DNA from: Biomphalaria glabrata
Taxonomy: Eukaryota > Mollusca > Gastropoda > Planorbidae
Assembly: GCF_947242115.1 (NCBI RefSeq)
Contig: NC_074720.1
Span: forward strand, 31,064,145-31,128,144
Direction of reading: 5' to 3'
Length of the DNA stretch: 64,000 nucleotides
The notes under the pieces were generated by a model that saw only the letters and a list, made by a program, of their open reading frames with translations, did no database searches and was not told the DNA's origin. Of this stretch, positions 12,132 through 22,148 are shown piece by piece; within the stretch, counting starts at the first letter, position 1; each line of letters starts with the position of its first letter. The translations under genes and the position numbers were made by a program.

Positions 12132-12612
12132 GTATTGGTGTCAACTAATGTCTCTGTCTGGGTGTCTATACATCACTGCCATAGTCTGCTCCAGGTCCAG
12201 TGTTGGTGTCACTTAATGTCTCTGTCTGGGTGTCTATAAACATCACTGTTATAGTCTGCTCCAGGTCCAGTGTTGGTGTCACTTAATGTCTCTGTCTGGG
12301 TGTCTATACATCACTGTTATAGTCTGCTCCAGGTCCAGTGTTGGTGTCAACTAATGTCTCTGTCTGGGTGTCTATACATCACTGCCATAGTCTGCTCCAG
12401 GTCCAGTGTTGGTGTCACTTAATGTCTCTGTCTGGGTGTCTGTACATCACTGTTATAGTCTAGACCAGGTCCAGTGTTGGTGTCAACTAATGTCTCTGTC
12501 TGGGTATCTATACATCACTGTCATAGTCTGCTCCAGGTCCAGTGTTGGTGTCAACTAATGTCTCTGTCTGGGTATCTATACATCACTGTCATAGTCTGCT
12601 CCAGGTCCAGCA
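12132..12612. repeat. Tandem array, 68-70 bp unit, about 7 copies
   Basis: The unit contains gttggtgtcaactaatgtc, tctgtctgggtgtctatac and catagtctgctccaggtcc. It ends about 70 bp below the gene A stop codon, so it probably lies in or just after the 3' UTR. Confidence 0.92.
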
Positions 12613-12682
12613 CGTGAGAGATCGTACTATATTATTTGGAGCAACAACAAAAAACAAACAAAATAATCACACAGCTGTAACA

Positions 12683-12826
12683 CTAACTTACAACGATGCC
12701 GATGACGATTGCAATAAGTGAAAACGTGATGACAATGCCTACAGCGCTGACGATGATCATACACCTGGCAGACCTGGAGTACTGTATTGCAGCTGGCTCG
12801 TCGCCTCTTGACATGGCGCTGCGAGC
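12683..12826 (-). CDS. Gene A exon 4 (loop and second membrane segment)
   Basis: 144 nt starting ARSAMSRGDEPAAIQYSRSA after tttactgcag, followed by about 25 hydrophobic residues and TAG. The end reads GTT GTA AGT TAG, so the stop overlaps a sequence that could serve as a donor. Confidence 0.82.
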   Translation of the reverse strand, partial: ARSAMSRGDEPAAIQYSRSARCMIIVSAVGIVITFSLIAIVIGIVVS

Positions 12827-15800
12827 CTGCAGTAAACAAATACATGAATACAGTAACATTATTACACATTCTGGTTACATAAAGTACTTTCAAATACGAA
12901 CAATAGTAGCACAACTAGAGACTAAACGACTTTCCAATACGAACAACAGCACAACTAGAGACTAAACGACTTTCCAATACGAACAACAGCACAACTAGAG
13001 ACTATTTGTAAACAATGATTTAAAGGGGGTGGGGGGAGGAATGGTTTCGCAGAATTTCATATATGTCTAGCTTAGTTTGGTGTTTCCGCTGAACAGAACA
13101 AAGAAAGTTTTGACCGTATTGGCGTACATATAACCCGCGGGTTATATGCCTACATGTTTTCTGGATAGATTGCAGCTATGGAAAAAAAAGGGGAGGGGGG
13201 GGTACACAAAGGTGCGGGGTATACAAAATTTCTTTTATTCAAGCACAAAGGAAACTATGGCGATAGCGGTGGGTCTTTATACAACATACAACAGATACAA
13301 TACAACTTACAACAGATACAATACAACTTACAACAGATACAGAACAACATACTACAGATACAATACAACTTACAACAGATACAGAACAACATACTACAGA
13401 TACAATACAACTTACAACAGATACAGAACAACATACTACAGATACAATACAACTTACAACAGATACAGAACAACATACTACAGATACAATACAACTTACA
13501 ACAGATACAGAACAACATACTACAGATACAATACAACTTACAACAGATACAGAACAACATACTACAGATACAATACAACTTACAACAGATACAGAACAAC
13601 ATACTACAGATACAATACAACTTACAACAGATACAGAACAACATACTACAGATACAACATTAGGCTCGTATTTCACCCGCGTGTTGCACTCTATGTATCG
13701 CTTGTTGGAACAACAACTGGAGCACGATTGTGTCTCGACGGACAGACGTCTGATGAGCAACAACTTTGGGGACAGGTAAATTATGATATGTCACGGTTTG
13801 CACGTGCAGCTTATATAAGGGTGCGGGTTGTACGGTTTAATTTTTACTCATTGTAATTAATGCTGGATATACGTGTCTGCGAGGCGCGTTGGCTGAGCGT
13901 TAAAGCGCTTGGCTCTTTCGAACCGAGGTCCCGGCTTCGATTCCTGGTAAAGACTGGTATTTTTAATTTCGAGATCTTTGGGCGCCCCTGAGTCCACCCA
14001 GCTCTAATGAGTATCTGACATTAGTTGGGAAAAAATAAAGGCAGTTGGTCGTTATGCTGGCCACATGACACTCTCGTTAACCATGGGCCACTGAAACAGA
14101 TGACCTTTACATCATCTGACCTATAAATCACAAGGTCTATAAGAGGAACTTTACTTGATATATGTTGTCACAGCTTTCCTATTATATAACTCTATCTACT
14201 TATAACTCGATAAAATCTACCTTAGGTCTCGCTACGTCTCTAGGTGTCCCTGGTTCAGCTGTAGTTAACGAAATAAAACAATTAAACCACTAGATCAAAC
14301 ACATAAACTTTAATCAGCTTTACTGCATATCACACAAGATGGTCTCTTTCTAACAACCAACACACTTCCGGTCATTCGCGCAGAGTGTAAAAATAGATTA
14401 TACATGCATACACACATTCATCCGTGACATATGTATTCGAGTGTGTAGGGTATACGCGTGTGCGGGGTATATGCATTTGTGTGTGTGGGAATACATGTAT
14501 GATGTATTTTATTGTGTGTGTGTGTGCGCGCGGCGTATATATTCGAAAATATTGTAACTAGATAATGGTTTCATAACTCCTTTGTTCCACTTTCAGTCAA
14601 GGTGTTTAAAGGTCACATGTTCTCAAGGTCACTTGTCGTCACCAAGAAGTAGAAGCCGAATTCATAAAGTGCTGTGGCATTTTACTTCTCGAGAGACGAT
14701 CTTTTCTCATTTAAATACTTACGTCATTTGCCCGCAAAACGGCAATGAAGCTTGTGGGACAGCAAAAGCAGACGACAGCCACCAAAATTGCTGCTGGCAA
14801 ATAATCTTTGAATGAAGTGAAATTCACGTGTCTGTAGTGGGGCGGATCAGTTATCTGAAGAAACAAAAAAAAATAAAAAATAATGAAATGTTTGTCAACT
14901 ATTTTTTTAGCAGGGATATTATAAAATGAAACAATAAGTGTGTTTCTTTATAAATAATTGTTCAACAACCTAGAACCGTGTGTGTACCATATCAGTGTAA
15001 CTGTCTCTTTTAACCATACATAGCCACCGTGATTTACGTAAAATGAGTCATAGTGAATTTACATTTTTTTGTGATAACAATTTGGAAAGGGTAGAGGCTG
15101 CTATTGGGGCGCAATAAAATTAAAAGAAATGTGTACTCTGTACGAATGCTTGAATCTTGATGGTGTTCAAACAGGCCTGGTTAGTCCTGGTCAGCAGTGC
15201 ACAAACTGGAAAGGGTAAAATATTGGTCTGAATACATTTAAAAAAAAAAATAGCTAGGAAGAATTAAGGAAAACCCTTGGCGCTCGTGCTCTGTCCAGCA
15301 GCTGGGCGACTTATCAGTTCTCTCCCGGACTAATTTAGCTGGCTGCTGGCTTAAGGTAAGGATGCGGGAAAGCGTCACAACTAAAAATGTCAGAAACTCT
15401 GTTGAGTGTAGAGCAGTCCAAGCAACACATGCACTATATAGGTATTTAAAGTTTCCTTTCCCCTCTGTAATGTTTGCAGTTCACGCAAACAGTAGTTGAA
15501 GAAGCACGATCATATTTTTGTTGTACATGGAGCCTAATCTATAAATAGAAAGCTTTTTGGCGTATCCTGTGTACAGACTACGTAATATTGATAAGCAAAG
15601 TATTTTAATGAACCATGGAACTACAACCATGTTATAAGTTCCGCACACTTTTCAGCATATACCAAAACTCTTTCGCTCTTTCGCTTTTAGTTACAAAGCT
15701 TATATCAACTCACTCTGTCTGTCTGTCTGTCTGGTAAAATGTGTGCGCACGTTATTTCTCCCATCCCCATTCTCCGATCAAGTTAAAACTTCGCACAATT

Positions 15801-18800
15801 ATTCATTGGCATAGAAAAAACAAACATTAATAAAAAAAAAAAATTACCCAACTAGTCAGTTAATTATTGGTAATAAATTATTTTGTTTAATATCGAATAA
15901 GGGAAATAACATGTCCAATATTGATAGATATAGTTTTAAGGGCGGAGTTCTTCCCCTTTAGATAAGCTTTTTTTTAAATAAGGATTTTTTTGTATTAATC
16001 GTTTTAGTATTATTTAGTTGACAACAGGGATCTTTCCATTTGGCGTCCTTGACATTGTTTATTTCGTCTATTTATTTCAAAACCTCTCCCGTGTAAGAAA
16101 ATCAACAAGTCCTCTCCACATTCAAGTTTTAACACGTGGTGAAGTATTAGGTATGTTGACATAGTTCAAGTAAAACGTAAGAACAATTGGATTCCAGCGA
16201 AGTACAGAGAACACCATTGTCCTAGGGCTGACACTAAAGAGAACAGGACTGCCTCTCTCTCAGGCGTTACAGGGTAGAAATCATGCAAGTCAGCTATAAA
16301 ACTATAAAACAGCTAGTGAATGTAGTATTAGACAAGCATTGACTCCACGTGGTAAGATATAATAAAAAAAAAACACAACTACTTTTTCCCAGGGGTGTGT
16401 ATCCTGCAAGGTGTGGTGCCCTACCTCAAACGGTTTTGGAGGGAGGCGTATAAATTATGCCACGCGTGTCCCGTGGGTTCATATTTCTAAGATCTGGATA
16501 GCACTACGAGCCGGACATGGTCCTAAGAAGTACGGGCCTTAGGCACTGGCAAATTAGGTAGCCACCTATGGCCTCCATATGGCGGGGGCCTCGCATAGGA
16601 CTAAAAAAAAAATTCTTTTAGAGAAAATTTCAAAGCTTCAATCAAATCTCAAGCATAGTTCAGCACTATGACTCTATGTTTACAAGTCTAACTCTACTAC
16701 GGAAAATGTATGTATGAATTTCAGTTATTTGTTGATTTAAATATAGACACAGGAAGGTTCTGCGTAATTTTAATGTTTTCGCTGTTTCTTTTCATTATTT
16801 TCCCTTTCATAGGGGGGGGGGGGCACCAAATTCACTTCGACGAAGGCCTCCAATTATCCAAAGCCGGCCCTGTCCTAAGCTTGAAGTTTAGACATCACTG
16901 CTAAAAAGAGTTTCCATAAACTAACAAAAACAAGAAACGAAAGAGATATAACGTGTACACAAATTGAACCAGACACACAGAGTGAGTTGGTATAAGCTTT
17001 GTAAAAAGAAATAAAAAAAAAGATTATTTAAAAAAAAAAAAGCTTATCTAAGCTTAAAAAAAACCCACTTAATTACTGCCATTTATCTAAAAATGGCAGG
17101 GGTTTGGCACTGTTTGTGGTATGTTAAACAAAATTGATAAATTAGTACTACTTGATTAACTAATTGGTTAATTTAAGGATTGATTCGTGCATTGTCATTG
17201 ACTTTGAATAATTATGCAAAATTTCAACTTAATCAAAAAAGGGAAGTGGGATAAAAATGTGTCAAAACGTATTAAGGGGATTAAATCCATATATACATGA
17301 ATATCTCTCATTAAGTAGCATTTATTCCCCTTATTTCGATATCCAAGAAAAAAAATTAACCACCATTAACTAATTCAACTAATTAACTATTTTGTTAATT
17401 TTTTTGATTGATTCGTGTTTGGTCATGTTCAATGAATAATTGTGCAAAGCTTCAATTTGATCCGAGAATGGGAGATGGGAGAAAAAGCATGTTCAACCTT
17501 TTTACCAGATAGACAGATAGACAGAGTGAGATGATGTAAGTTTTGTAAAACAGAAGCTAATCTTAAACTCACAATGATGTTGTTGATATTCTGAACCGAC
17601 TGCTGAGCTCCTGTTTGAGACTGCTGGTTGTATTCAGCTGGAGGTGGATATCCGGCCTGCGGACATCCTTGCGGTGGATTGGGATTCAACATCGGCGTTG
17701 AAGTATATCCTGTTGGTGGATGTGGATATCCTGGCTGTGTTAGTGGATATGCTTGACCGTGCTCTACATTTCTCTGCACTGTCTGCAGACGACCTGGATT
17801 GGTGTTCTGGAAGTCACCAGCTACAACCTCGTCGTAAGGAGGAGCTGAAATAGGGTTAGAAAATGTGACTACCTAATAAGGCTTGTCTTCGAGTCGAAGA
17901 TGAATGCGGAATGCAGTGTTTCCCGTGGCTACGCAGCTCCAACTGTGACCTACATATTTTTCCACTACCAGAGCAAGCATAACCATTGTCCGCCGGTGGT
18001 CGATTAAGATTTTATTTTCGCCGTCTACGTCTGTCCTCGGTAACGGATTTTCTTTTGGTCTCAAATGTGTATCCCGCGGCCTTTGTAAGCGACCTCCAGC
18101 TGTCTCGTTCTGAAGACGCATGCAAATTACGACCCGCGGGCAAAAACCGTCCCGCGGAAAGGTTAAATCCGGACCACCACATGTTTATAGTAATTGAGAA
18201 AATAACAACTTCACTCACAATGTAAAAATTATAATTTTTTAAATACAGGTTGAAAAATTGAGTTTATTGCAACTGTTTAATTTTTATGATTTACTACTGG
18301 CGGGATTTGGTGATATACGAGGGTAAAAATCAATTTATGAACAATAGATGTAGTCACTTTCAAGGTTTCAAACAACAGTTTTGCTTATCAGATAGTCAAC
18401 TTTTGGCTAAAGAGGACTTGACGCATTAAACGAGGAAAACTTATTGACTGATATGAAAGAAAACAAGTTTAGGCATTATGAAGCAATTTTTTTTTTTTTG
18501 GGGGGGGGGGGGGCAAATTTGAAATAAGTTTTCAAAACCTCAGTGCTATTGAAATAGTTTTGATATTTTTAATCTTCCTTTGAATGAGATAGTTTAGTGA
18601 GATCAGACTTGCAGCTGAAATTATAGTGTGTAAATACTTGAACCAAATAATGTTAAACTATTAAAACACTCACAGTTTTTAACTTCCTATGAGTAGAGCA
18701 GGATGTAATTAAATCTAATATGTACTCCATTTCAGAATATTTTTACATACGGCCCACAAACATTTCATATTTGGCAGCATCTAAAAATGTTCGCCAATCT

Positions 18801-19078
18801 CAAGTAGGTCAACAAGAGTTGGAAAATGTTGGTCATGGACAACAGTGGCATGAATATCCTTTACTTGCGTAGATCTAGATCTACGCAAAATTAAGTTAAT
18901 AAAAATGTACTTTTTATTAAAATTTTAGATTCACGCATTCGCTTTACTTATAAGTTTATTAATAGTATTATTTCCTAATTTAATGCACTAAATAGTCGGG
19001 TCGCGGGTCATAACCGGCACTTTTAAACATATAGTAAGCTATAGGCAAAGTGTACTTACGCAGAGAGTTATCTTTCAT
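12683..19078 (-). CDS. CD225/dispanin family protein, four exons, 188 aa (gene A)
   Basis: Coding exons on the minus strand are 19060-19078, 17573-17844, 14723-14854 and 12683-12826 (567 nt with stop). The protein starts MKDNSLPPPYDEV. PPPY at residues 7-10 is a PPxY (WW-domain ligand) motif, and YDEV overlaps it as a YxxPhi endocytosis signal. Residues 14-97 are rich in Gln, Pro, Gly and Tyr (QPGYPHPPTGY, QAGYPPP). Residues about 118-137 form the first hydrophobic segment with a CFCC cluster, where the IFITM family carries palmitoylated cysteines. The ARSAMSRGD loop follows, then a membrane segment at about 163-187 and almost no tail. All splice sites are GT-AG and the phases (1,0,0) equal those of genes B and C. 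The family predicts a membrane protein acting in fusion control or trafficking; the exact role is unknown. The last codons overlap a GTAAGT, so an additional 3' exon cannot be excluded. Confidence 0.82.
12900..13010. repeat. Short tandem repeat in gene A intron 3
   Basis: About three copies of acaactagagactaaacgac with tttccaatacgaacaacagc, about 45 bp each. Confidence 0.8.
13276..13662. repeat. Tandem array, 42-bp unit, about 9 copies (gene A intron 3)
   Basis: The unit combines acaacttacaacagatacag and aacaacatactacagatac. Because 42 is a multiple of 3 and the unit lacks stops in several frames, ORFs run through it on both strands (including a 236-residue one). These are repeat artefacts, not proteins. 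Confidence 0.92.
13881..14155 (+). mobile_element. SINE1 copy, near full length (gene A intron 3)
   Basis: Head gcgttggctgagcgttaaagcgcttggc with box B-like ggcttcgattcc, then gactggtatttttaatttcg, acccagctctaatgag and the tail gacctataaatcacaaggtc. The box B match is imperfect. Confidence 0.83.
14156..14700. other. Gene A intron 3 remainder, GT-rich part at 14400-14540
   Basis: No gene or element recognised. 14430-14530 is an imperfect GTGTGTGGG/GTATA low-complexity tract. Confidence 0.5.
14723..14854 (-). CDS. Gene A exon 3 (first hydrophobic segment of CD225 domain)
   Basis: 132 nt, acceptor after a T-rich tract (tttcttcag), donor GTAAGT. It encodes ITDPPHYR..., then PAAILVAVVCFCCPTSFIAVL and RAND. 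It matches the exon 3 of genes B and C except that CCFWPTG is CCPTSF here and KAS is RAN, so A is the most diverged copy. Confidence 0.85.
14860..15690. other. Gene A intron 2, nothing recognised
   Basis: No repeat family or coding signal I can name, apart from short A-runs. Confidence 0.5.
15690..15985 (-). repeat. R1 interspersed repeat copy, near full length (gene A intron 2)
   Basis: Reverse orientation: ttacaaagcttatatcaactc, actctgtctgtctgtctgtctgg, gttatttctcccatcccc, then the AT-rich middle and aagggcggagttcttcccc with gataagctt at the other end. It shows the family has AAGCTTAT-like sequence at both ends. Confidence 0.85.
16529..16871. mobile_element. hAT-like non-coding element, GGGCC(GG) ends (gene A intron 2)
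   Basis: Starts gggccttaggcactggcaaat...cctatggcctcc and ends gaaggcctccaattatccaaagccggccct. The interior (caatcaaatctcaagcatag) matches the larger element at 57715-58382. No target duplication recognised. Confidence 0.6.
16940..17005 (+). repeat. R1 interspersed repeat, 3' fragment
   Basis: agatataacgtgtacac...accagacacacagagtgagttggtataagctttgtaaaa. Confidence 0.7.
17110..17275 (+). repeat. R1 interspersed repeat, middle fragment
   Basis: gattaactaattggttaattt, gattgattcgtgcattgtc and aattatgcaaaatttcaactt match the R1 middle. The GACA tag is missing. Confidence 0.7.
17300..17555 (+). repeat. R1 interspersed repeat copy next to gene A exon 2
   Basis: Pattern complete to accagatagacagatagacagagtgag and taagttttgtaaaa, ending 20 bp before the exon 2 donor. 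Three R1 pieces therefore lie in a row at 16940-17555. Confidence 0.8.
17573..17844 (-). CDS. Gene A exon 2 (Pro/Gln/Tyr-rich N-terminal region)
   Basis: 272 nt, acceptor ctaaccctatttcag, donor GTGAGT. It encodes PPYDEV, then a low-complexity stretch with GYP and PPP motifs, ending NINNII. It has exactly the same length as exon 2 of gene C. It includes a Met inside the exon that could be mistaken for the start. Confidence 0.85.
17875..18140 (-). mobile_element. LINE C-terminal fragment with decayed zinc finger (gene A intron 1)
   Basis: Minus-strand reading contains SERDSWRSLTKAAG, TFETKRKSVTEDRRRRRK and GKICRSQLELRSHGKHC. Related copies are at 30361-30725 (-) and 49750-49845 (+). The zinc-knuckle ending (C..CGKICRS..G.RSH...C) is typical of some non-LTR retrotransposon proteins. 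Confidence 0.72.
18150..19050. other. Gene A intron 1 remainder
   Basis: No element named. G-run at about 18500 and short GC-rich acccgcgggc-like motifs at 18130 and 18995. Confidence 0.45.
19060..19078 (-). CDS. Gene A exon 1 (start exon, 19 nt)
   Basis: ATG AAA GAT AAC TCT CTG C followed by the donor GTAAGT. The single trailing C joins CT of exon 2 to make a Pro codon, giving SLPPPY. It was chosen because the phase fits and because gene C independently gives MxxxSLPPxYD at the same positions. Confidence 0.7.
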
Positions 19079-19514
19079 TCTTTCTCTGGTATTAAACTTT
19101 CACGAACTATTTCTACCTGTTTTGAGGGCCTGACTTCATCATTAAGAGAAGGGAGATATCAATGGGGTGAACAATTCAAACGAATTTCCATTCTCCTAAC
19201 ACATTTACTAGTACGCACCCGCACTGGTGGAGATTAAAAACTTGAGGAAGGTTAGTTTAAAATGATCAAATCAAGTTTAAGAAAACGAAATGTCTACAGT
19301 TACTTCCTTGTTGACATGCTGTCACTTTTTTGAGCAGAAGTGTTGTAGGTCTACCTTCTTCCTCTCCTCATACCTGGACCGTTTTCTCACATGATTAATG
19401 TAGAGTCGTATGCCAAATATGTTATCTAACCCTGGTTTGTTTGTTGTAAACACTTTATCATACATTGAGACACATGCTAAATAGCACACATACATACACT
19501 AACATGGATAGTCT

Positions 19515-19709
19515 CAGGGCCGGGTTTACCTATAGGCAACATACGCTATTGCTTAGCCCTCCCTCCCATTTGGTTGGGGCCCCCCTGAAATATGTTTCAG
19601 GGATAATTTCCATTTTGTAGAAAACAAAGGAAAGATTGCCCTATGGTGATGACTAGGGGTCCCATATCTTAAATAAATTAGGGCCTTATCAAGACTAAAT
19701 CCGGCACTG
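19515..19709. mobile_element. hAT-like MITE, CAGGGCCGG/CCGGCACTG ends
   Basis: 195 bp with imperfect inverted ends and an interior like cttagccct...ttggttggggcccccctgaaatatg. No clear target duplication remains, so it is older than the 10776 and 46328 elements. Confidence 0.55.
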
Positions 19710-19714
19710 AACGC

Positions 19715-20385
19715 AGTCACAACAGTAACATACAAACTGAGCATAATGCTTGCACGTAGTTTTACTAAAGAATATTACATGGAGCCTGTGGTGAAATACA
19801 GGGTGCCTTTAACTCTTTCTCTCCGTAATTATTTTTCCACGTTTCATTTTGCTAATTACTATTTCAGTACCCTGTTTTGATTAAGCTTCAATAGCTTTGT
19901 TGTTTGTTATCAGAAAATGTTTTATTGGTATAGAATGAAAGGGGAATGCAGGCTCTTTTTATAGAACACAAATGAAAGTTTATAAAGTTGAACATTAATT
20001 TAATTTAATTAGGTCAAATCGACGATGGTATCGTCAATTAGGAAAGAAAGAGTTAATTTTTGTGTATCCTAAATCAAACAAACACTGGCGAGGTCAATAC
20101 GTTACGTAATTTTCAGTTTTGTTTTTGACTTATTTCTTGGTAAAGTGTTCTTTTCGTAGCACACTAGACCGCACGATATTTATAGACTACGTTTGAGTAA
20201 AAGGAGGGCACCGTACATAGCTTTAGCAAGATTAGATCAACCTCTGCTGCAAAGATTTTAGTTTTAATACAATCTCTTATCTCACAACATGTTTATAGAA
20301 CACTAGCTGTATATGACCCTAGGTCTGGTTATTACTGACCTACTCGATTGGATTTAGATCTATGTCAAACATGGAGTATGTTCCC
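19715..20385. other. Intergenic DNA upstream of gene A
   Basis: Contains a block at 19811-20055 (aactctttctctccgtaattatttttccac...gaaagaaagagttaat) that resembles 3141-3327 (aactctttctttctggaattattttccac...gagaaagagttaat), so it is an interspersed repeat with inverted aactctttct/agaaagagtt ends. Confidence 0.55.
19811..20055. mobile_element. Short repeat with inverted AACTCTTTCT ends, second copy
   Basis: Matches 3141-3327 in both ends and in gaatgcaggctctttttatag, aacacaaatgaaagtt and gtcaaatcgacgatggtatcgtc. Confidence 0.6.
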
Positions 20386-20388
20386 TTC

Positions 20389-20878
20389 CATGGGCGTAGC
20401 CAGGATTTTTTTTCGGTGTGTGTGTGTGGGAGTTTGGTGTATTACTTAATTTGAACTAAGAAGACAGCATAGGAGATATAGAAGCACAAGAAAAGGGGAT
20501 CCAAAAACTATTAGCAAACATTAAACCGAATAAAGCATCTGGACCTGATGGTATTCCAGCTAGATTACTCAAAGAACTAAGCAATGAGCTAGCACCAGTG
20601 TTCAAGATACTTTTTCAGGCATCTCTTAACCAGGGCAGAGTACCAAGGAACTGAAAAGAAGCTAATGTCACCCCTCCCCCCTATTTAAAAAGGAGACAGA
20701 TCTGACCCAGAAAATTACAAGTGTTAGTGATGGTTTAATATTAAAACCTCATCTAAAATAAACAAAATCAAAGCAAAAATTCAGTCACTAAATTCCGACC
20801 TCCCCCTCCCTATGCGGGGGAGGGGGATTTTATTCAGGGGGGGGTTGAACCCCAAGAACGCTCCCTGGCTACGCCCAT
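20389..20878. mobile_element. Internally rearranged hAT-like element containing a LINE RT fragment
   Basis: Ends CATGGGCGTAGCCAGGATTTT and CCTGGCTACGCCCAT. The right 130 bp match 48108-48248 of the 1.9-kb element. The middle carries a LINE reverse-transcriptase start. No 8-bp target duplication was found; the right end abuts the 44-bp array. Confidence 0.7.
20475..20725 (+). mobile_element. LINE reverse transcriptase N-terminal fragment (Jockey/CR1-like)
   Basis: Translates as KLLANIKPNKASGPDGIPARLL, then KELSNELAPVFKILFQASLN, RVPRN, a stop, and after a shift LFKKGDRSDPENYK. KASGPDGIP and the KGD...NY block are conserved RT motifs of Jockey/CR1-type LINEs. Confidence 0.9.
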
Positions 20879-20880
20879 AT

Positions 20881-21597
20881 AACATAGGACACATAGGTCA
20901 TACAACAACATACAAATGACACATGACATTGGACACATAGGTCATACAACAACATACAAATGACACATGACATTGGACACATAGGTCATACAACAACATA
21001 CAAATGACACATGACATTGGACACATAGGTCATACAACAACATACAAATGACACATGACATTGGACACATAGGTCATACAACAACATACAAATGACACAT
21101 GACATTGGACACATAGGTCATACAACAACATACAAATGACACATGACATTGGACACATAGGTCATACAACAACATACAAATGACACATGACATTGGACAC
21201 ATAGGTCATACAACAACATACAAATGACACATGACATTGGACACATAGGTCATACAACAACATACAAATGACACATGACATTGGACACATAGGTCATACA
21301 ACAACATACAAATGACACATGACATTGGACACATAGGTCATACAACAACATACAAATGACACATGACATTGGACACATAGGTCATACAACAACATACAAA
21401 TGACACATGACATTGGACACATAGGTCATACAACAACATACAAATGACACATGACATTGGACACATAGGTCATACAACAACATACAAATGACACATGACA
21501 TTGGACACATAGGTCATACAACAACATACAAATGACACATGACATTGGACACATAGGTCATACAACAACATACAAATGACACATGACATTGGACACA
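20881..21597. repeat. Tandem array, 44-bp unit, 16 near-identical copies
   Basis: The unit is acatgacattggacacatag plus gtcatacaacaacatacaaa plus tgac. Copies are almost perfectly homogeneous. The array starts at the end of the hAT-like element. Confidence 0.97.
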
Positions 21598-21724
21598 TAA
21601 AGGTATAGAAAAAACATGTAAAGAATATAGAAAAAACTCAAATAACAAAGGACATATAACATCAAGAATCTAGGAAGAACAAATACAGTAGCATTAGTAA
21701 CAGTTTAGCTTGCAGTAAATGTGT

Positions 21725-21730
21725 TTTATT
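21725..21730 (-). promoter_or_regulatory. Candidate poly(A) signal of gene B
   Basis: AATAAA on the minus strand about 240 nt after the gene B stop. It lies just before the 44-bp tandem array, which would then be outside the transcript. Confidence 0.4.
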
Positions 21731-21971
21731 ATAAACTTGCAAACTTGTTTTATTTTCTCTATTCACATTGTATTCAAAACTATTTTTAGATCAACACACA
21801 ATATCCATTCCAATGTAGAAATAGACAAGAAAGTCTTTGTCCAAATTAGATACACTACAATCCTTAAAGTTTGTTTTTTTTGTGTCTGTGAGTGTTCTGT
21901 TCTGTTTCAAGCCAGGTCCTTGCTGTTAAAGGTAAGAGTTTCTCTGCTTGAGTGACAGTTTGGTTGGGGGA

Positions 21972-22148
21972 TTATCCGATCGTCAAGCTGAAGGCGGACC
22001 CGCTAAAGGTAAGGAGGAATGCCATGATTACGATTGAAATGAAATAACTTGCTAAGCCAATGCCAATACTGATGTTCACTAGGGTCTTGGCTGTTTGGTA
22101 GCTGGAGTCTGCGTAGACCAGATCTCCTCTGGCCACGGCGCTTCGAGC
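21972..22148 (-). CDS. Gene B exon 4 (ARSAVARGD loop and membrane segment)
   Basis: 177 nt, beginning ARSAVARGDLVYADSSYQ after tatgttttaag, then AKTLVNISIGIG and further hydrophobic residues, ending LTIG and TAA. Confidence 0.88.
   Translation of the reverse strand, partial: ARSAVARGDLVYADSSYQTAKTLVNISIGIGLASYFISIVIMAFLLTFSGSAFSLTIG

Noticed and set aside
13146-13856. 236-residue ORF with Tyr/Asn/Thr/Arg repeats
   Set aside because: It lies over a 42-bp tandem array in a gene A intron, is open on both strands, and has no conserved start or domain.
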